A DNA stretch of 64,000 nt from Agaribacillus aureus (GCA_030442055.1 JAUJEB010000005.1:124001-188000); one strand, 5' to 3'. Counted from the stretch's first letter, positions 51,937-61,033 are shown. Program-made: numbers and translations. The notes: a model not told the origin generated them from the letters alone.

Positions 51937-53751
51937 ATGAACTATTCGGAGAAAGATATTGACAGGTTTTTTGAGCGCTTCAAGCAATTGCCTAATAACT
52001 ATCAATTAGATAAGATTCATGAGTTGATTAAAAGATTTCCATCAGATGTACCTCGTAGCGAACCATTTCCAAAATCTTTTAAATTTTATTTTGCAATGAC
52101 AACATTCATAATGGCACTTTTGACCTCATTGTTTTTTCTATTTAATACCAATGATAAACAAACGCTTCAAACATCTGAAAATAAAGAGCAAGCACAAGCA
52201 GTGTCACCGGACTATGAAAAGATACCAAAAGACTCATCGGTAAACAACGAAAGATCTGCTATCGACAATGCATTTCAACAAAGTCAATTGAAAGACCAGC
52301 AGGTGGAAAGCGTGGAAGGCGATGGCCCAAATAGCTTTAATAAATCTCAACCAACTAAAAAATCAACCAAAAATAGGTCAGGCATAGTTAATGATAACAA
52401 CCAACGGCCAGGAGTTACTTTGCAAGGAGGTAAAAATGAAATGTCCTGTGATTGGCCATCTGATACGATCGTTGATGGCTCCAAATTGGAAGTTTTATTG
52501 TCCAACGATGAGCTTTCTAAATTAGGCTTTATGATTAATGAAACCGGTGTATATTATAAAAACAGATTCCGGAATAAAACGGCTTGCTTTCACGACCGAT
52601 TTGAAGATGGTGATGGGGAAATGACCAATCTAACCAAATCTCCAAACCAAAATAATAAAAAAGAGCACTATTCAACGCACGATTTTTATCCCGTATTTAT
52701 GACAGATTTTCTCTATCATCCCGGCCTTGCGGTAGATGGAAATCCCGAGGTGTTTGGAGTAAGGAGAGATACGCTGGTCCCTGTCAGAATTCAAGCAAGA
52801 ATTTTGGGGAATTCCGACACCGATATCATTATGTGGTTTATCCCAACACCCAATTTTTTCAATGCATTACCTGCTAAATACCGCCACCTTCACCCCATTT
52901 ATAGTTGTTTGCGGGCTATTAAGAAAAGAACCGGGAGATCGGAAATAGTACGTTTTAGGCAAAAATCACTTATCCGGATAACTCAATTTGTAGAGCCCGA
53001 TAAGGAGACGCTTTTGCAACTGGGATTTGAATTTGATAACGACAAAATCATTTATAAGCAAAGGGGGAAAACATGCTTTTTTATGGTTACGATTAGCAAA
53101 TTCTCGCAATCCATACATGTAAAGGATGAAGAGGTTATTGCTCAGGATCCTGATTTAAATTTAGTTTTTTTGTCTGATACGGTTGGCAGACAAAATATTA
53201 AATGGGCTTGCCGATCCTCGACGGACAAGAACAAGCACAACAGGCGAAATTTTGAAAAGCTTCATGATCTGCTTGTTCCTGTCAAATTACGAAAACAAAA
53301 TTATCCAGACCTGTTATCTAAGGACCTAATCTTCTGGTTTGAACCTTCTGAGGCATTATTTAATGCTCTGCCCAGTGATCTTGGAGAACGAATCAAGCAA
53401 GAATATGAATCCATCGTTTCCGAGCCTAATAGCAGAAAAGAGAATAGTAGCTCCTGTACCTTCTTTGAAACATGCAGATCAACTTTACATTTGGATGCAA
53501 TGCGCCTTTTCCCAAATCCGGCTCAGGATCAATTGAGTTTGCATTTCAACCTGCATAAGGAACAGTTTGGATCTATTTCCTTATTAACTATGGGGGGCAT
53601 TAGGGTAAAAGAACTTCTTTCGGATGCGATTATTTTTCCAGGAAAAAACACTTATGAATTTGATATATCGGGCGTGCCTTCCGGGATTTATTTGCTATCT
53701 ATTATGACTTCAGAAGGGTTTAAAACCCAACGAGTAATTGTTCAAAAATAA
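51937..53751 (+). CDS. membrane-anchored protein with duplicated domain and T9SS type A sorting tail
   Basis: This 604-aa protein has an unusual layout. About 47 cytoplasmic residues (MNYSEKDIDRFFERFKQLPN at the start) come first, then one membrane helix at 48-69 and a Gln/Lys/Asn-rich linker to about 180. Two diverged copies of one domain follow (about 184-325 and 346-492), sharing LGF...YYK/YKQR, a KTxCF segment, LVPV, and IMWFIPTPNFFNALP versus IFWFEPSEALFNALP. It ends in a T9SS type A tail (522-604; LFPNPAQDQLSLHF, then VPSGIYLLSI). The N-terminus and position beside an ECF sigma factor suggest an anti-sigma role, but no known anti-sigma motif was recognised. Confidence 0.8.
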   Translation: MNYSEKDIDRFFERFKQLPNNYQLDKIHELIKRFPSDVPRSEPFPKSFKFYFAMTTFIMALLTSLFFLFNTNDKQTLQTSENKEQAQAVSPDYEKIPKDSSVNNERSAIDNAFQQSQLKDQQVESVEGDGPNSFNKSQPTKKSTKNRSGIVNDNNQRPGVTLQGGKNEMSCDWPSDTIVDGSKLEVLLSNDELSKLGFMINETGVYYKNRFRNKTACFHDRFEDGDGEMTNLTKSPNQNNKKEHYSTHDFYPVFMTDFLYHPGLAVDGNPEVFGVRRDTLVPVRIQARILGNSDTDIIMWFIPTPNFFNALPAKYRHLHPIYSCLRAIKKRTGRSEIVRFRQKSLIRITQFVEPDKETLLQLGFEFDNDKIIYKQRGKTCFFMVTISKFSQSIHVKDEEVIAQDPDLNLVFLSDTVGRQNIKWACRSSTDKNKHNRRNFEKLHDLLVPVKLRKQNYPDLLSKDLIFWFEPSEALFNALPSDLGERIKQEYESIVSEPNSRKENSSSCTFFETCRSTLHLDAMRLFPNPAQDQLSLHFNLHKEQFGSISLLTMGGIRVKELLSDAIIFPGKNTYEFDISGVPSGIYLLSIMTSEGFKTQRVIVQK

Positions 53752-53753
53752 AT

Positions 53754-54842
53754 CTATACTTTTAAATCAAAAGATTGCTCCCCCAGTACCTTGCCATTTA
53801 CCTGCACAGCTAGTTTATGTTTGCCGCTATAGTATTTTCTGGTTGTAATCACTTTGAAGGGATGTGACTTGCTGATTAGCTGTGTTTCACCGGGTGCCAG
53901 CTTGAGTGTATTTAGTTTAAAGACCTTTGGGGCGGTGCTACCGTTGGATTTGACAAAGTGGACAATAAAATCCACCATCAGATTCTGTGGTCGTTTTCCG
54001 TCGTTGCGGAGCTCAAAGGAGAAGCTTAATGAATCTCCCATGGCTATTTTCCGCGGTTTCAGTTTGAAATTGTCGACCGATACTTTCGCGGATCCATATC
54101 CCAGCAGCTTCAGGGCATTGGGATGTCCGGCTTTGAGCATACCTCTCAATGCGTGCCTGGTGATCCATTGCGTTTCTTTACTGGCATCGGTTTGCCATTT
54201 TTCCAGCCGGGCAATTACCAGGTCCGGGTTATCTTTGGTAATGTCGTTGAGGTTATTGGCTACACTTTTTCGTACGTACAGGGATGGATCGGATTTCAGG
54301 TTGTCCAGGATCGGAAAGATCATGCCGGGATCTTTTTTAAAAAGAGGCAGCGCCATGGCCCAGGGTAACCTGGGCCGGCAGCCTTCACTTGAAAGACGCC
54401 TGACATGATGATTGTCGTGCCTGGACCAGGATAACATTTTGTCCATGGTTTTTTCCGGATGTTTCAGGATAAACGGACGAATGGCAAATTCAGCGCTGGA
54501 AAATTGCGTGAAGCGTTCCAGCGCCTCAATAGACAATTGATAATGATCCTGACCAAATTGTTCTACAAAATCGGGAAAGATCATGGCATCAAAACCATCA
54601 AACTTTTGGTATACCTTGCTTAAAATATCCAATGCCTCGTCATAGTTGTCCGGCAAGGTTTCGTGCAGAGACTGAGAGGCGTGATACATTCTTTCCTTCA
54701 GGGATTTATCTTCCCAATCCTCATTATATAAATAGGAAAAAAAATCCTTGGTAGAAAATGAGGGGTATACTTTCCCAATGCTCTTGCCTAGCGCTTCAAA
54801 AAAGGGCCGTTGGAACATTTGATCTTTGAGTGCTTCTGCCAT
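53754..54842 (-). CDS. alkC: AlkC-like 3-methyladenine DNA glycosylase
   Basis: This 362-aa protein has the HEAT-repeat DNA alkylation repair fold. The AlkC-type signature is RRLSSEGCRPRLPW at 148-161, preceded by FAIRPFILKHPEKTMDKMLS (119-138). AlkC enzymes remove 3-methyladenine and 3-methylcytosine from DNA. A beta-rich Ig-like domain forms the last ~105 residues (DSLSFSFELRNDGKRPQNLM), as in AlkC proteins known to carry such a tail. Its stop is 2 nt from the end of the T9SS-tailed gene, in convergent orientation. It lies 66 nt after a GyrI-like gene and may be the last gene of that operon. Confidence 0.88.
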   Translation of the reverse strand: MAEALKDQMFQRPFFEALGKSIGKVYPSFSTKDFFSYLYNEDWEDKSLKERMYHASQSLHETLPDNYDEALDILSKVYQKFDGFDAMIFPDFVEQFGQDHYQLSIEALERFTQFSSAEFAIRPFILKHPEKTMDKMLSWSRHDNHHVRRLSSEGCRPRLPWAMALPLFKKDPGMIFPILDNLKSDPSLYVRKSVANNLNDITKDNPDLVIARLEKWQTDASKETQWITRHALRGMLKAGHPNALKLLGYGSAKVSVDNFKLKPRKIAMGDSLSFSFELRNDGKRPQNLMVDFIVHFVKSNGSTAPKVFKLNTLKLAPGETQLISKSHPFKVITTRKYYSGKHKLAVQVNGKVLGEQSFDLKV

Positions 54843-54908
54843 AAAAATTTTGTCTGAATATCTAAATATAATGCTTCCCCGATAAACCTGGAATTATTGT
54901 AAAAACAA

Positions 54909-55514
54909 TTACTTTACCGGGTATCTGATAATTGTTTTCAACTTCCAGCTGGGAGTTCTCATAGGATCTGAAATATAAATTTCATGATGGTATCCGTTCA
55001 TCTGAAGATTTTCCTCCTGCATTTTTTGAAGTATTTGTTCAATGGTTTTTTCCTCTTCCTCATAAGAACCTATATGCAACATTTGTATACATTTACCTTC
55101 TCTGAGTGTCTGAAACCCCACGTCGTTTATTCTGGCAGTTTTCCCCTTCTTCAACAGTTTTTCTTTCACCATCTCAACGGTATTGGAATCCACAAATTGA
55201 GGCATTCTCATCAATATTCTCCAGTGCCACTCGTTTCTTGGCACCTGCTCAAAAGGGCGCTCGTCGTCTACCCACCATTGGCCCTCCATCTTGGGAACTA
55301 CAAAATCCTGGTCCTCTTCCTTAAAAACAAATTTTATAGCGAAGGCAACAGGATAAATGGCTTCTATAGCGCCGGTGAATAATGGGTCTTCCGGAGCGCT
55401 CTGGCCGCTGATGGTTAAATATTTGTAGGTATCCAACTCTACAATACGAGGTGTCCGCTTGGCCTTATAATAGGCCGGATGTGATTTGATTAAGTCTAAT
55501 TTGAGTGTATTCAT
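54909..55514 (-). CDS. GyrI-like small-molecule-binding protein
   Basis: This 201-aa protein (ATG at 55514) fits the GyrI-like family: LDTYKYLTISGQSAPEDPLF (near 25-45), then AIKFVFKEEDQDFVVPKMEG, and HIGSYEEEEKTIEQILQKMQ. The fold binds drugs or small ligands and can protect DNA gyrase in some bacteria. It follows the WYL regulator gene by 98 nt on the same strand, so a drug or DNA-damage response role is plausible but not shown. Confidence 0.85.
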   Translation of the reverse strand: MNTLKLDLIKSHPAYYKAKRTPRIVELDTYKYLTISGQSAPEDPLFTGAIEAIYPVAFAIKFVFKEEDQDFVVPKMEGQWWVDDERPFEQVPRNEWHWRILMRMPQFVDSNTVEMVKEKLLKKGKTARINDVGFQTLREGKCIQMLHIGSYEEEEKTIEQILQKMQEENLQMNGYHHEIYISDPMRTPSWKLKTIIRYPVK

Positions 55515-55612
55515 GTTACTAACATTTGTTGATTTCACCAAAGATCTGACCGGCAGGTGACAACGGTATGTCAGCATAAAAATTTAATGAATAACTTTTT
55601 TGATTTTTAACT

Positions 55613-56563
55613 TTACCGGTAGTGGCTATGTAACTCTTCGACCAATGAATAGACAGCTTCCTTTAATTCATTTGGCGAAACCACGTTAACCGAAGATCCG
55701 AACATAAGCACCCAACGTGCAAAGTAGCCAAGATCAGGTGTCATAAAAGTACAGATGGTGCTATCTTTGTCTGGCTTTTCCTCCACAAAGCCATAATAAT
55801 ATTTTTGTTCTCCGATGTATCTCATTACAGCTTTGTCGAATCTTAATTTTACTTCCTCCAGAGGGGAACCGAGGATCATTTTTTTTACGAAATTATGAAA
55901 ATCAGCTTTCCGGTCTTTTGAAAAGTGTTCTCCCTGTCCCCGCAACTTGCTGATACGGTCAACCCGAAAATCCCTGAAATCCTTTCGCATGCGGCAGTAG
56001 GCGATCAAATGCCAATGGCCTCCATAATGGCACAGTCCCGATGGTTCGGCCTGGCGGGTAGTAAATTCATCCTTGTAGCTGGCGTAATAATCAAACTTCA
56101 GGACCTCCTTGGTTACAATGGCATTTTGAATTTCCGATAAAAAATTATTCGGAAAATCGGTATGGGTGGGCCTTTGGACTGACAAGACAGCCACATGCTC
56201 TTCCAGACTTTCAATGTGGTCCTTTTCCTGAAATTTCAATACGGCCTTTACTTTAAGCAGGGCGTTGTCAAAATTGGTTTTCAGGGATTTGTCCGATTGC
56301 TTTTCTAGAAATTTCCCGCTGAGCAACATGGCGCTGGCTTCCTCGCGGGTAAACATTACAGGAGGCAGGTGGTAGCCATCCATAATAAAATATCCTTTTC
56401 CGGCCTCTGCTCCAATGGGAACCCCGGCCTCTTCCAGGGCCCGGATATCCCGGTAAACTGTACGAATACTAATATCAAACCGGTCGGCAATTTCCTGCCC
56501 GGTAATCAATCGTTTGCTTTGTAATTGTACAAGTATGGCCGTTAGGCGATCAATGCGATTCAT
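55613..56563 (-). CDS. WYL-domain transcriptional regulator (YafY-like)
   Basis: This 316-aa regulator has an N-terminal winged HTH (TAILVQLQSKRLITGQEIAD, then ISIRTVYRDIRALEEAGVPI). The WYL domain (about 135-225) shows CHYGGHWHLIAYCRMRKDFR and a C-terminal extension. WYL proteins bind nucleic-acid-like ligands or act in DNA-damage responses. The ATG at 56563 overlaps the end of the SRPBCC gene by 14 nt, so they are co-translated. A TTG 3 codons upstream is the alternative start. Confidence 0.9.
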   Translation of the reverse strand: MNRIDRLTAILVQLQSKRLITGQEIADRFDISIRTVYRDIRALEEAGVPIGAEAGKGYFIMDGYHLPPVMFTREEASAMLLSGKFLEKQSDKSLKTNFDNALLKVKAVLKFQEKDHIESLEEHVAVLSVQRPTHTDFPNNFLSEIQNAIVTKEVLKFDYYASYKDEFTTRQAEPSGLCHYGGHWHLIAYCRMRKDFRDFRVDRISKLRGQGEHFSKDRKADFHNFVKKMILGSPLEEVKLRFDKAVMRYIGEQKYYYGFVEEKPDKDSTICTFMTPDLGYFARWVLMFGSSVNVVSPNELKEAVYSLVEELHSHYR

Positions 56564-56990
56564 CTTCTGCAAGTTTTTTTAGAGCCTCATTCATTAACTC
56601 AAACCCGGCGCGGGTTTTGGTGTTTAACTGTTTCCACATGAAGGGGACCAATATACCGCTGAATTCTTCGCGGTGTATAAGCGTGGTTGACCCGTCATTG
56701 TTTTCTTCGATTTCAAAAATATGGTGGCCATCAAAAATCCCGTACATCAACAGGCTGCCAAGCCAGCTGAATTCCTGGTGATACTTAAAGGAAGTGACTC
56801 TGGGTTTAAACTTAAACACTCCTGAATCGGGCGGTTGTACCTGTACCTCCAGTCTTAGCCGGACTTTCAAAGTTCCTTTTATAGATTTTATAAATGGATT
56901 CCAATTCGGATAACGCTCAAAATCCGTGAGGAGGTCCCACACCTTCTCTTTTGGGGCGCTGATGTTAATTTCGGTCTTTAGTTCCTTCAT
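56550..56990 (-). CDS. SRPBCC family protein
   Basis: This 146-aa protein has a START-like fold with ISAPKEKVWDLLTDFERYPN at the start, then FKYHQEFSWLGSLLMYGIFD, DGSTTLIHREEF, and the C-terminal helix KTRAGFELMNEALKKLAE. It is a coenzyme Q-binding/polyketide cyclase type with an unknown ligand. It leads the operon SRPBCC, WYL regulator, GyrI-like protein. The start is the ATG at 56990. Confidence 0.86.
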   Translation of the reverse strand: MKELKTEINISAPKEKVWDLLTDFERYPNWNPFIKSIKGTLKVRLRLEVQVQPPDSGVFKFKPRVTSFKYHQEFSWLGSLLMYGIFDGHHIFEIEENNDGSTTLIHREEFSGILVPFMWKQLNTKTRAGFELMNEALKKLAEDESH

Positions 56991-57127
56991 GCGTTGTTAG
57001 CAGCATTAAACATTGGTTTCATCTGTTTATAATTTATTTTTAAGGTCAGATGGAACCTCGCATATTATAATCATTGCTCTGTGTGTCGATTACGCCATGC
57101 TCGGTTTCATCACATAGTGCCGGTCCC

Positions 57128-57757
57128 TTAAAGAATTTCAATCCTATTACGTTTTTGCTCAATTTTATCTTCCTTTTCCAACTTCTTAAGCAAACGGGAC
57201 ACTACGACCCTGGAGGTATTCAATTCATTGGCGATTTGCTGATGGGTTTTGGCAATAACATAGGAGCCAGTGGCTTGTTTTTTATCCAACAGATATTTAT
57301 ACAGTCGCTCATCCATTTTCATAAATGCCATGCTGTCGACAGCGGCCAGCAATTCGTCAAAACGGGTTTGATAGGAACCAAAAACAAATTTTCGAAATGA
57401 AAGATATTTTTGTACCCAGGTGTCCATATGCCCCAGCGGGACCATCCAAAGCTCTGAGTCCTCTTCGGCAATTACATAAAAAGCGTTTTTCTTCCCTTCC
57501 AGACAGCAGGTAATGGACATGGCGCAGGTCTCCCCACCTTCCAGGTTGTACAGAAAATATTCATTGCCCTGATGATCTTTGGTCATTACCATCAGTAATC
57601 CGGACAGTACGATGGGTACCTCTTCGTTTTTTGAACCCGGGCTGATAACCACGTTTTGGGCTTTGACTTTTTTCAGGCGGCCAAATTGTATGATTTCTTC
57701 TATTAACTTTTCTTCGAATCCGACTTTTTTTAAGGCAATAGCTACGTCCGAGTTCAT
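57128..57757 (-). CDS. Crp/Fnr family transcriptional regulator
   Basis: This 209-aa regulator has an N-terminal cyclic-nucleotide-like beta-roll (VPIVLSGLLMVMTKDHQGNE at about 45-65; GGETCAMSITCCLEGKKN). Its C-terminal HTH has YVIAKTHQQIANELNTSRVV, then VSRLLKKLEKEDKIEQKR. No iron-sulfur Cys set like that of Fnr is visible; the cysteines in AMSITCC are in the family's usual sensor-binding strand. The effector is unknown. It is divergent from the DUF1573 gene. Confidence 0.92.
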   Translation of the reverse strand: MNSDVAIALKKVGFEEKLIEEIIQFGRLKKVKAQNVVISPGSKNEEVPIVLSGLLMVMTKDHQGNEYFLYNLEGGETCAMSITCCLEGKKNAFYVIAEEDSELWMVPLGHMDTWVQKYLSFRKFVFGSYQTRFDELLAAVDSMAFMKMDERLYKYLLDKKQATGSYVIAKTHQQIANELNTSRVVVSRLLKKLEKEDKIEQKRNRIEIL

Positions 57758-58097
57758 CTGGTTTCAAATTTAAATTTTGAAGAAAGGAGATATCTGTTTC
57801 TTGTTTTTCAATTTTCTCTTAAAAGTACCCCCGCGATTGCTACCTGAAATTAAGAGATATGTCATCAATTTTTTAATTATTTAAAGGTCCGGGATTTAAA
57901 GCAATTTAAAATAATTGAAAGTTAAAAATAACTTATACAAACAACTTTTATCATAATGAATCGGGAATTGATAGGAGGATCAGGGGCTTTAACATTTCAT
58001 TAACAATTGTTATATAACCGTTAACAGTGATTCTCGGGACAAATAGGCACTTTTATCATCATAAATTATTTTTTAAACCATAAAAAATTTAATTAAG
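57758..58097. other. divergent promoter region of crp/fnr and DUF1573 genes
   Basis: This 340-nt AT-rich spacer contains a palindrome AACAATTGTT at 58003-58012, near TTAACAGTG. No -7 TAnnTTTG element of good quality was found. No ORF or RNA gene is evident. Confidence 0.4.
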
Positions 58098-58514
58098 ATG
58101 AAAAAAACAATTTTAGTCTCTGCCCTATCGGTTGCCCTGTTGGCTCCGGTATTATCACAAAACCTCACATCACTTACTATCAATGATCTCGCATTTAGAA
58201 TAGCAAGCGCGGTATTTAGCTGGGAGACAACCACTCATAATTTTGGAAAGATTCCCGCAAATGTACCAGCGGTGAAGGAGTTCAGCTTTACTAATACCGG
58301 TGAAGTTCCTTTACAGATCACTAAAGTAAAAGGTTCCTGCGGCTGCACGGTAACAAACTACACCAAAGAAAGCATTGCCCCTGGCAAAACAGGGATGGTT
58401 AAAGCTACCTACAACGCCGCCAAGCTTGGGGCTTTTCACAAAACAGTGACCGTGACCGCCAACACCGAGGAGGGTCCCGTTGTTTTAAGCATAAAAGGTG
58501 AAGTGGTTGAATAA
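58098..58514 (+). CDS. DUF1573 secreted protein
   Basis: This 138-aa protein has a signal peptide (KKTILVSALSVALLAPVLSQ). A DUF1573 Ig-like domain follows, with HNFGKIPANVPAVKEFSFTN, GSCGCTVTNYTKESIAPGKT, and TVTVTANTEEGPVVLSIKGE. The CGC pair is a signature of this Bacteroidota family; the function is unknown. It should be periplasmic or at the cell surface. A hairpin follows at 58559. Confidence 0.9.
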   Translation: MKKTILVSALSVALLAPVLSQNLTSLTINDLAFRIASAVFSWETTTHNFGKIPANVPAVKEFSFTNTGEVPLQITKVKGSCGCTVTNYTKESIAPGKTGMVKATYNAAKLGAFHKTVTVTANTEEGPVVLSIKGEVVE

Positions 58515-58830
58515 TTGTGGTGAGGCATCCATGATTGGCGCATTTCTATTATGCCCGGTTACCTGGCTTTGGTTTTTAGCCGAAGCCAGGTAATTATCTT
58601 AACCGGAATTTTAATAAAGTAATACAATCCGTATGTAGCACCACTCGCGTATCCTCATTGCCATAAGCGAGGTGAGAGCAAAGAAACAATCTCATGGCAA
58701 AACCGCCTTCAAATTATCCTTGATTATACTGGAAGAATTGACATTAAATTTGGATATTCAAAATCCAATGTCCCCATTTTAACAAGTTATGTGTTAAGTG
58801 GGTAAAATGTTTCAATAAAAAATTAAAATC
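58515..58830. other. gap between DUF1573 and the second YCII gene
   Basis: This 316-nt spacer holds the hairpin at 58559-58593 and a stretch of about 200 nt with no ORF. The region just before the YCII ATG (58790-58830) is AT-rich and probably the promoter. No RNA gene is evident. Confidence 0.4.
58559..58593 (+). terminator. hairpin after the DUF1573 gene
   Basis: TTACCTGGCTT and AAGCCAGGTAA are perfect 11-nt arms around a 13-nt loop. The stem is strong, but only a short mixed sequence follows instead of a T-run, so it may be a partial or bidirectional terminator. Confidence 0.6.
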
Positions 58831-59172
58831 ATGGATGAATTCATGTTACTGATGAAGGGAGATGATTCACAAAGTGCATCACCCGCTGAAATGCAAAAAC
58901 GTATGGGGGACTATATGACCTGGATTAAAGGAATGGTCGAAAAGGATAAATTTGTGGCAGGACAGCCCCTGGTTCCCGCAGGTAAACACCTCAAAGACAG
59001 GGAAACCGTCCTGACTGATGGCCCTTTTTTAGAGCCGAAAGAAATCATTGGCGGCTACATGATTATTAAGGCGCAGGATCTTGACGAAGCGACGGCAATC
59101 GCCAAAACCTGTCCCCTGCTACAACATTGTGAAATTTTTGTGAGACCTGTCATGAATGTGCCCGCAGGATAA
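58831..59172 (+). CDS. YCII family (DGPF) protein
   Basis: This 113-aa DGPF protein has TDGPFLEPKEIIGGYMIIKA, nearly identical to its paralog at 39954-40289. The following ECF42 sigma gene overlaps its end by 17 nt, so they are co-translated. The pairing is the standard ECF42 arrangement. Confidence 0.93.
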   Translation: MDEFMLLMKGDDSQSASPAEMQKRMGDYMTWIKGMVEKDKFVAGQPLVPAGKHLKDRETVLTDGPFLEPKEIIGGYMIIKAQDLDEATAIAKTCPLLQHCEIFVRPVMNVPAG

Positions 59173-60418
59173 AGATCTCCACAACATTGATCATTTAATT
59201 GACCACCTTTTCCGAAATGAATATGGTAAGGTGGTCTCTTTTTTGACCTTGTCTTTTGGTTTTCATTTTCTCGAAACCGCAGAAGATATTGCCCAGGATA
59301 CCCTCGCTGAAGCCTACAAAAACTGGGGGTATAACGGCATTCCGCCCAACCCGCATGGCTGGATTTTTAAGGTAGCCAAAAATAAAGCCCTTAATTACGT
59401 CAGAAGGGAGAACATAAAACAAAGCGTTTTTGAAAAACTGGACAAAGAGGAAGAGCAAGTGCAGGGAGAAATTTTTCTTAACCGGGAAATAGAGGATAGC
59501 ATGTTAAGGATGATCTTTGCCTGTTGCCATCCCATCATTCCGGGCGAGAGCCAAATTGCCCTTATCCTTACAACACTGGGCGGGTTTAGCAGAAAAGAGG
59601 TGGCTTACGCCTTGCTTTCCGACGAAGAAGCCATAAAAAAGAGGCTTTACCGCGCTAAAAAGGAGATCAGGCAGTCAAACATCGTGTTAGCCGTACCCAC
59701 TGGCGATGAGCTAAGCGAAAGGTTGAAAACTGTTTGCATCAGTTTGTACCTGCTTTTTAATGAAGGTTATAATGCATCTCATTCCGATGAACTGATCAGG
59801 AAGGACTTTTGTTTGGAGGCTGTAAGGCTTACCAGGCTATTGGCCCAGCACTTTCCCGGGGAAACCAGAGTTTCAGCGTTGCTGTCTCTCATGCTTTTTC
59901 ATGCGGCGAGGCTTAAAAGCCGGATTGATGACAAGGGGGCTATTGTATTGTTCCGAAATCAGGACCGGAGCTTGTGGAATCAGGATCTTATCAAGGCAGC
60001 CTATTTTTATTTGTCGGAATCCTCGAGGGGATCCACGCTGACCTCCTATCATCTAGAGGCCAGTATTGCGGCACAGCATTGCTATGCGCCGACCCACGAG
60101 AAAACAAACTGGCCATTTATTTTTGATTTGTATTCCAGGTTGTATGAGATAAAACCCTCACCCGTCATCAAATTAAACCTGGCTATCGTGTCCAGCAAAA
60201 TAAAAGATGCTAAATATGGGATTGAACAACTTGAGGCGTTGATAAAATCCGAGAAAAAGCTTAAAAACTACTATCTTTTATATGCTACACTCGGCCAGTT
60301 ATATGTCGAAAACGAAGAGAGGGATCTGGCTATTTCAAATTTTGAGCGAGCCAAATCCCTGACAGCTTCCGAAAAAGAAAAGGAGTTTCTTCAAAACCGC
60401 ATTGACGCCCTTTCCTGA
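59156..60418 (+). CDS. ECF42-type RNA polymerase sigma factor with helical C-terminal extension
   Basis: This 420-aa sigma factor has sigma-2 at about 20-90 (VVSFLTLSFGFHFLETAEDI, then AQDTLAEAYKNW) and sigma-4 near 118-180 (MLRMIFACCHPIIPGESQIA, then ALLSDEEAIKKRLYRAKKEI). The helical extension follows (ISLYLLFNEGYNASHSDELI). It is paralogous to the gene at 38647-39945. The ATG lies inside the YCII gene, 17 nt before its stop, which couples their translation. Confidence 0.92.
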   Translation: MCPQDKDLHNIDHLIDHLFRNEYGKVVSFLTLSFGFHFLETAEDIAQDTLAEAYKNWGYNGIPPNPHGWIFKVAKNKALNYVRRENIKQSVFEKLDKEEEQVQGEIFLNREIEDSMLRMIFACCHPIIPGESQIALILTTLGGFSRKEVAYALLSDEEAIKKRLYRAKKEIRQSNIVLAVPTGDELSERLKTVCISLYLLFNEGYNASHSDELIRKDFCLEAVRLTRLLAQHFPGETRVSALLSLMLFHAARLKSRIDDKGAIVLFRNQDRSLWNQDLIKAAYFYLSESSRGSTLTSYHLEASIAAQHCYAPTHEKTNWPFIFDLYSRLYEIKPSPVIKLNLAIVSSKIKDAKYGIEQLEALIKSEKKLKNYYLLYATLGQLYVENEERDLAISNFERAKSLTASEKEKEFLQNRIDALS

Positions 60419-60424
60419 ATCGGA

Positions 60425-60898
60425 TTATTTCCAGTTGCTTTCACATTTTGAAATGACCCCCTCCGGTATTTGTGATATCCAATCTTCCTTTACTTTTTTG
60501 TCGGCAAATAAATAAAGCTTGCCATCTTGTATATGCCAGGCCTCGGGATTGGTCGCGGCGGTAAATCCCTTACTGACGGCAAATGCGCAATAACCGCCAA
60601 ACTGTGGCTGGTAATTGACGGGCTGCGTTTTGAAAGTTTCCAGGTTTTCGGCAGAAGAAAACAGCCATGTGACGCCGTTTTGTACATAACTAAAACGCTG
60701 ATCTCCTTTTCGAACCTCCCCCAGCTGAAGATAGGCCACGGGGTCATAGCCACCAATAGCCGTACCGCCCTTTTGAAGCACTTTGCTGTGCCATCCCCAG
60801 CTCAGGGGATAGACTTTCTTTACATTAGAAAAGATAAGAATGCCCACAACAAGAATGGCTACGATAGAAATAACAATTGTTAAAATCATTTTTTTCAT
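60425..60898 (-). CDS. YHS domain membrane-anchored protein
   Basis: This 157-aa protein starts with a membrane helix (ILTIVISIVAILVVGILIF), then a YHS domain with GGYDPVAYLQLGEVRKGDQR and FGGYCAFAVSKGFTAATNPE, the Cys being the YHS-type metal ligand. YHS domains occur in metal-linked proteins such as copper chaperones; the domain here should face the periplasm. It lies convergent to the second ECF42 gene with a 6-nt gap, so its expression is separate. The start is the ATG at 60898. Confidence 0.88.
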   Translation of the reverse strand: MKKMILTIVISIVAILVVGILIFSNVKKVYPLSWGWHSKVLQKGGTAIGGYDPVAYLQLGEVRKGDQRFSYVQNGVTWLFSSAENLETFKTQPVNYQPQFGGYCAFAVSKGFTAATNPEAWHIQDGKLYLFADKKVKEDWISQIPEGVISKCESNWK

Positions 60899-61033
60899 GT
60901 TTTTAAAATTTTTACTGCTTATTACCGGGATAGCACATGAGCCCTTGAAATGGGGACATGAAAAGAAAGATTTGTTTGGGAATATTTTTGAGGGGATGCT
61001 ACAATTAAGGGTAAAGAGTTGGGTGAAAGCCTA

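Noticed and set aside
53854-54408. 184-aa ORF on the strand opposite alkC
   Set aside because: It lies wholly inside alkC and has low-complexity Ser/Leu-rich content. It is a shadow of the real gene.
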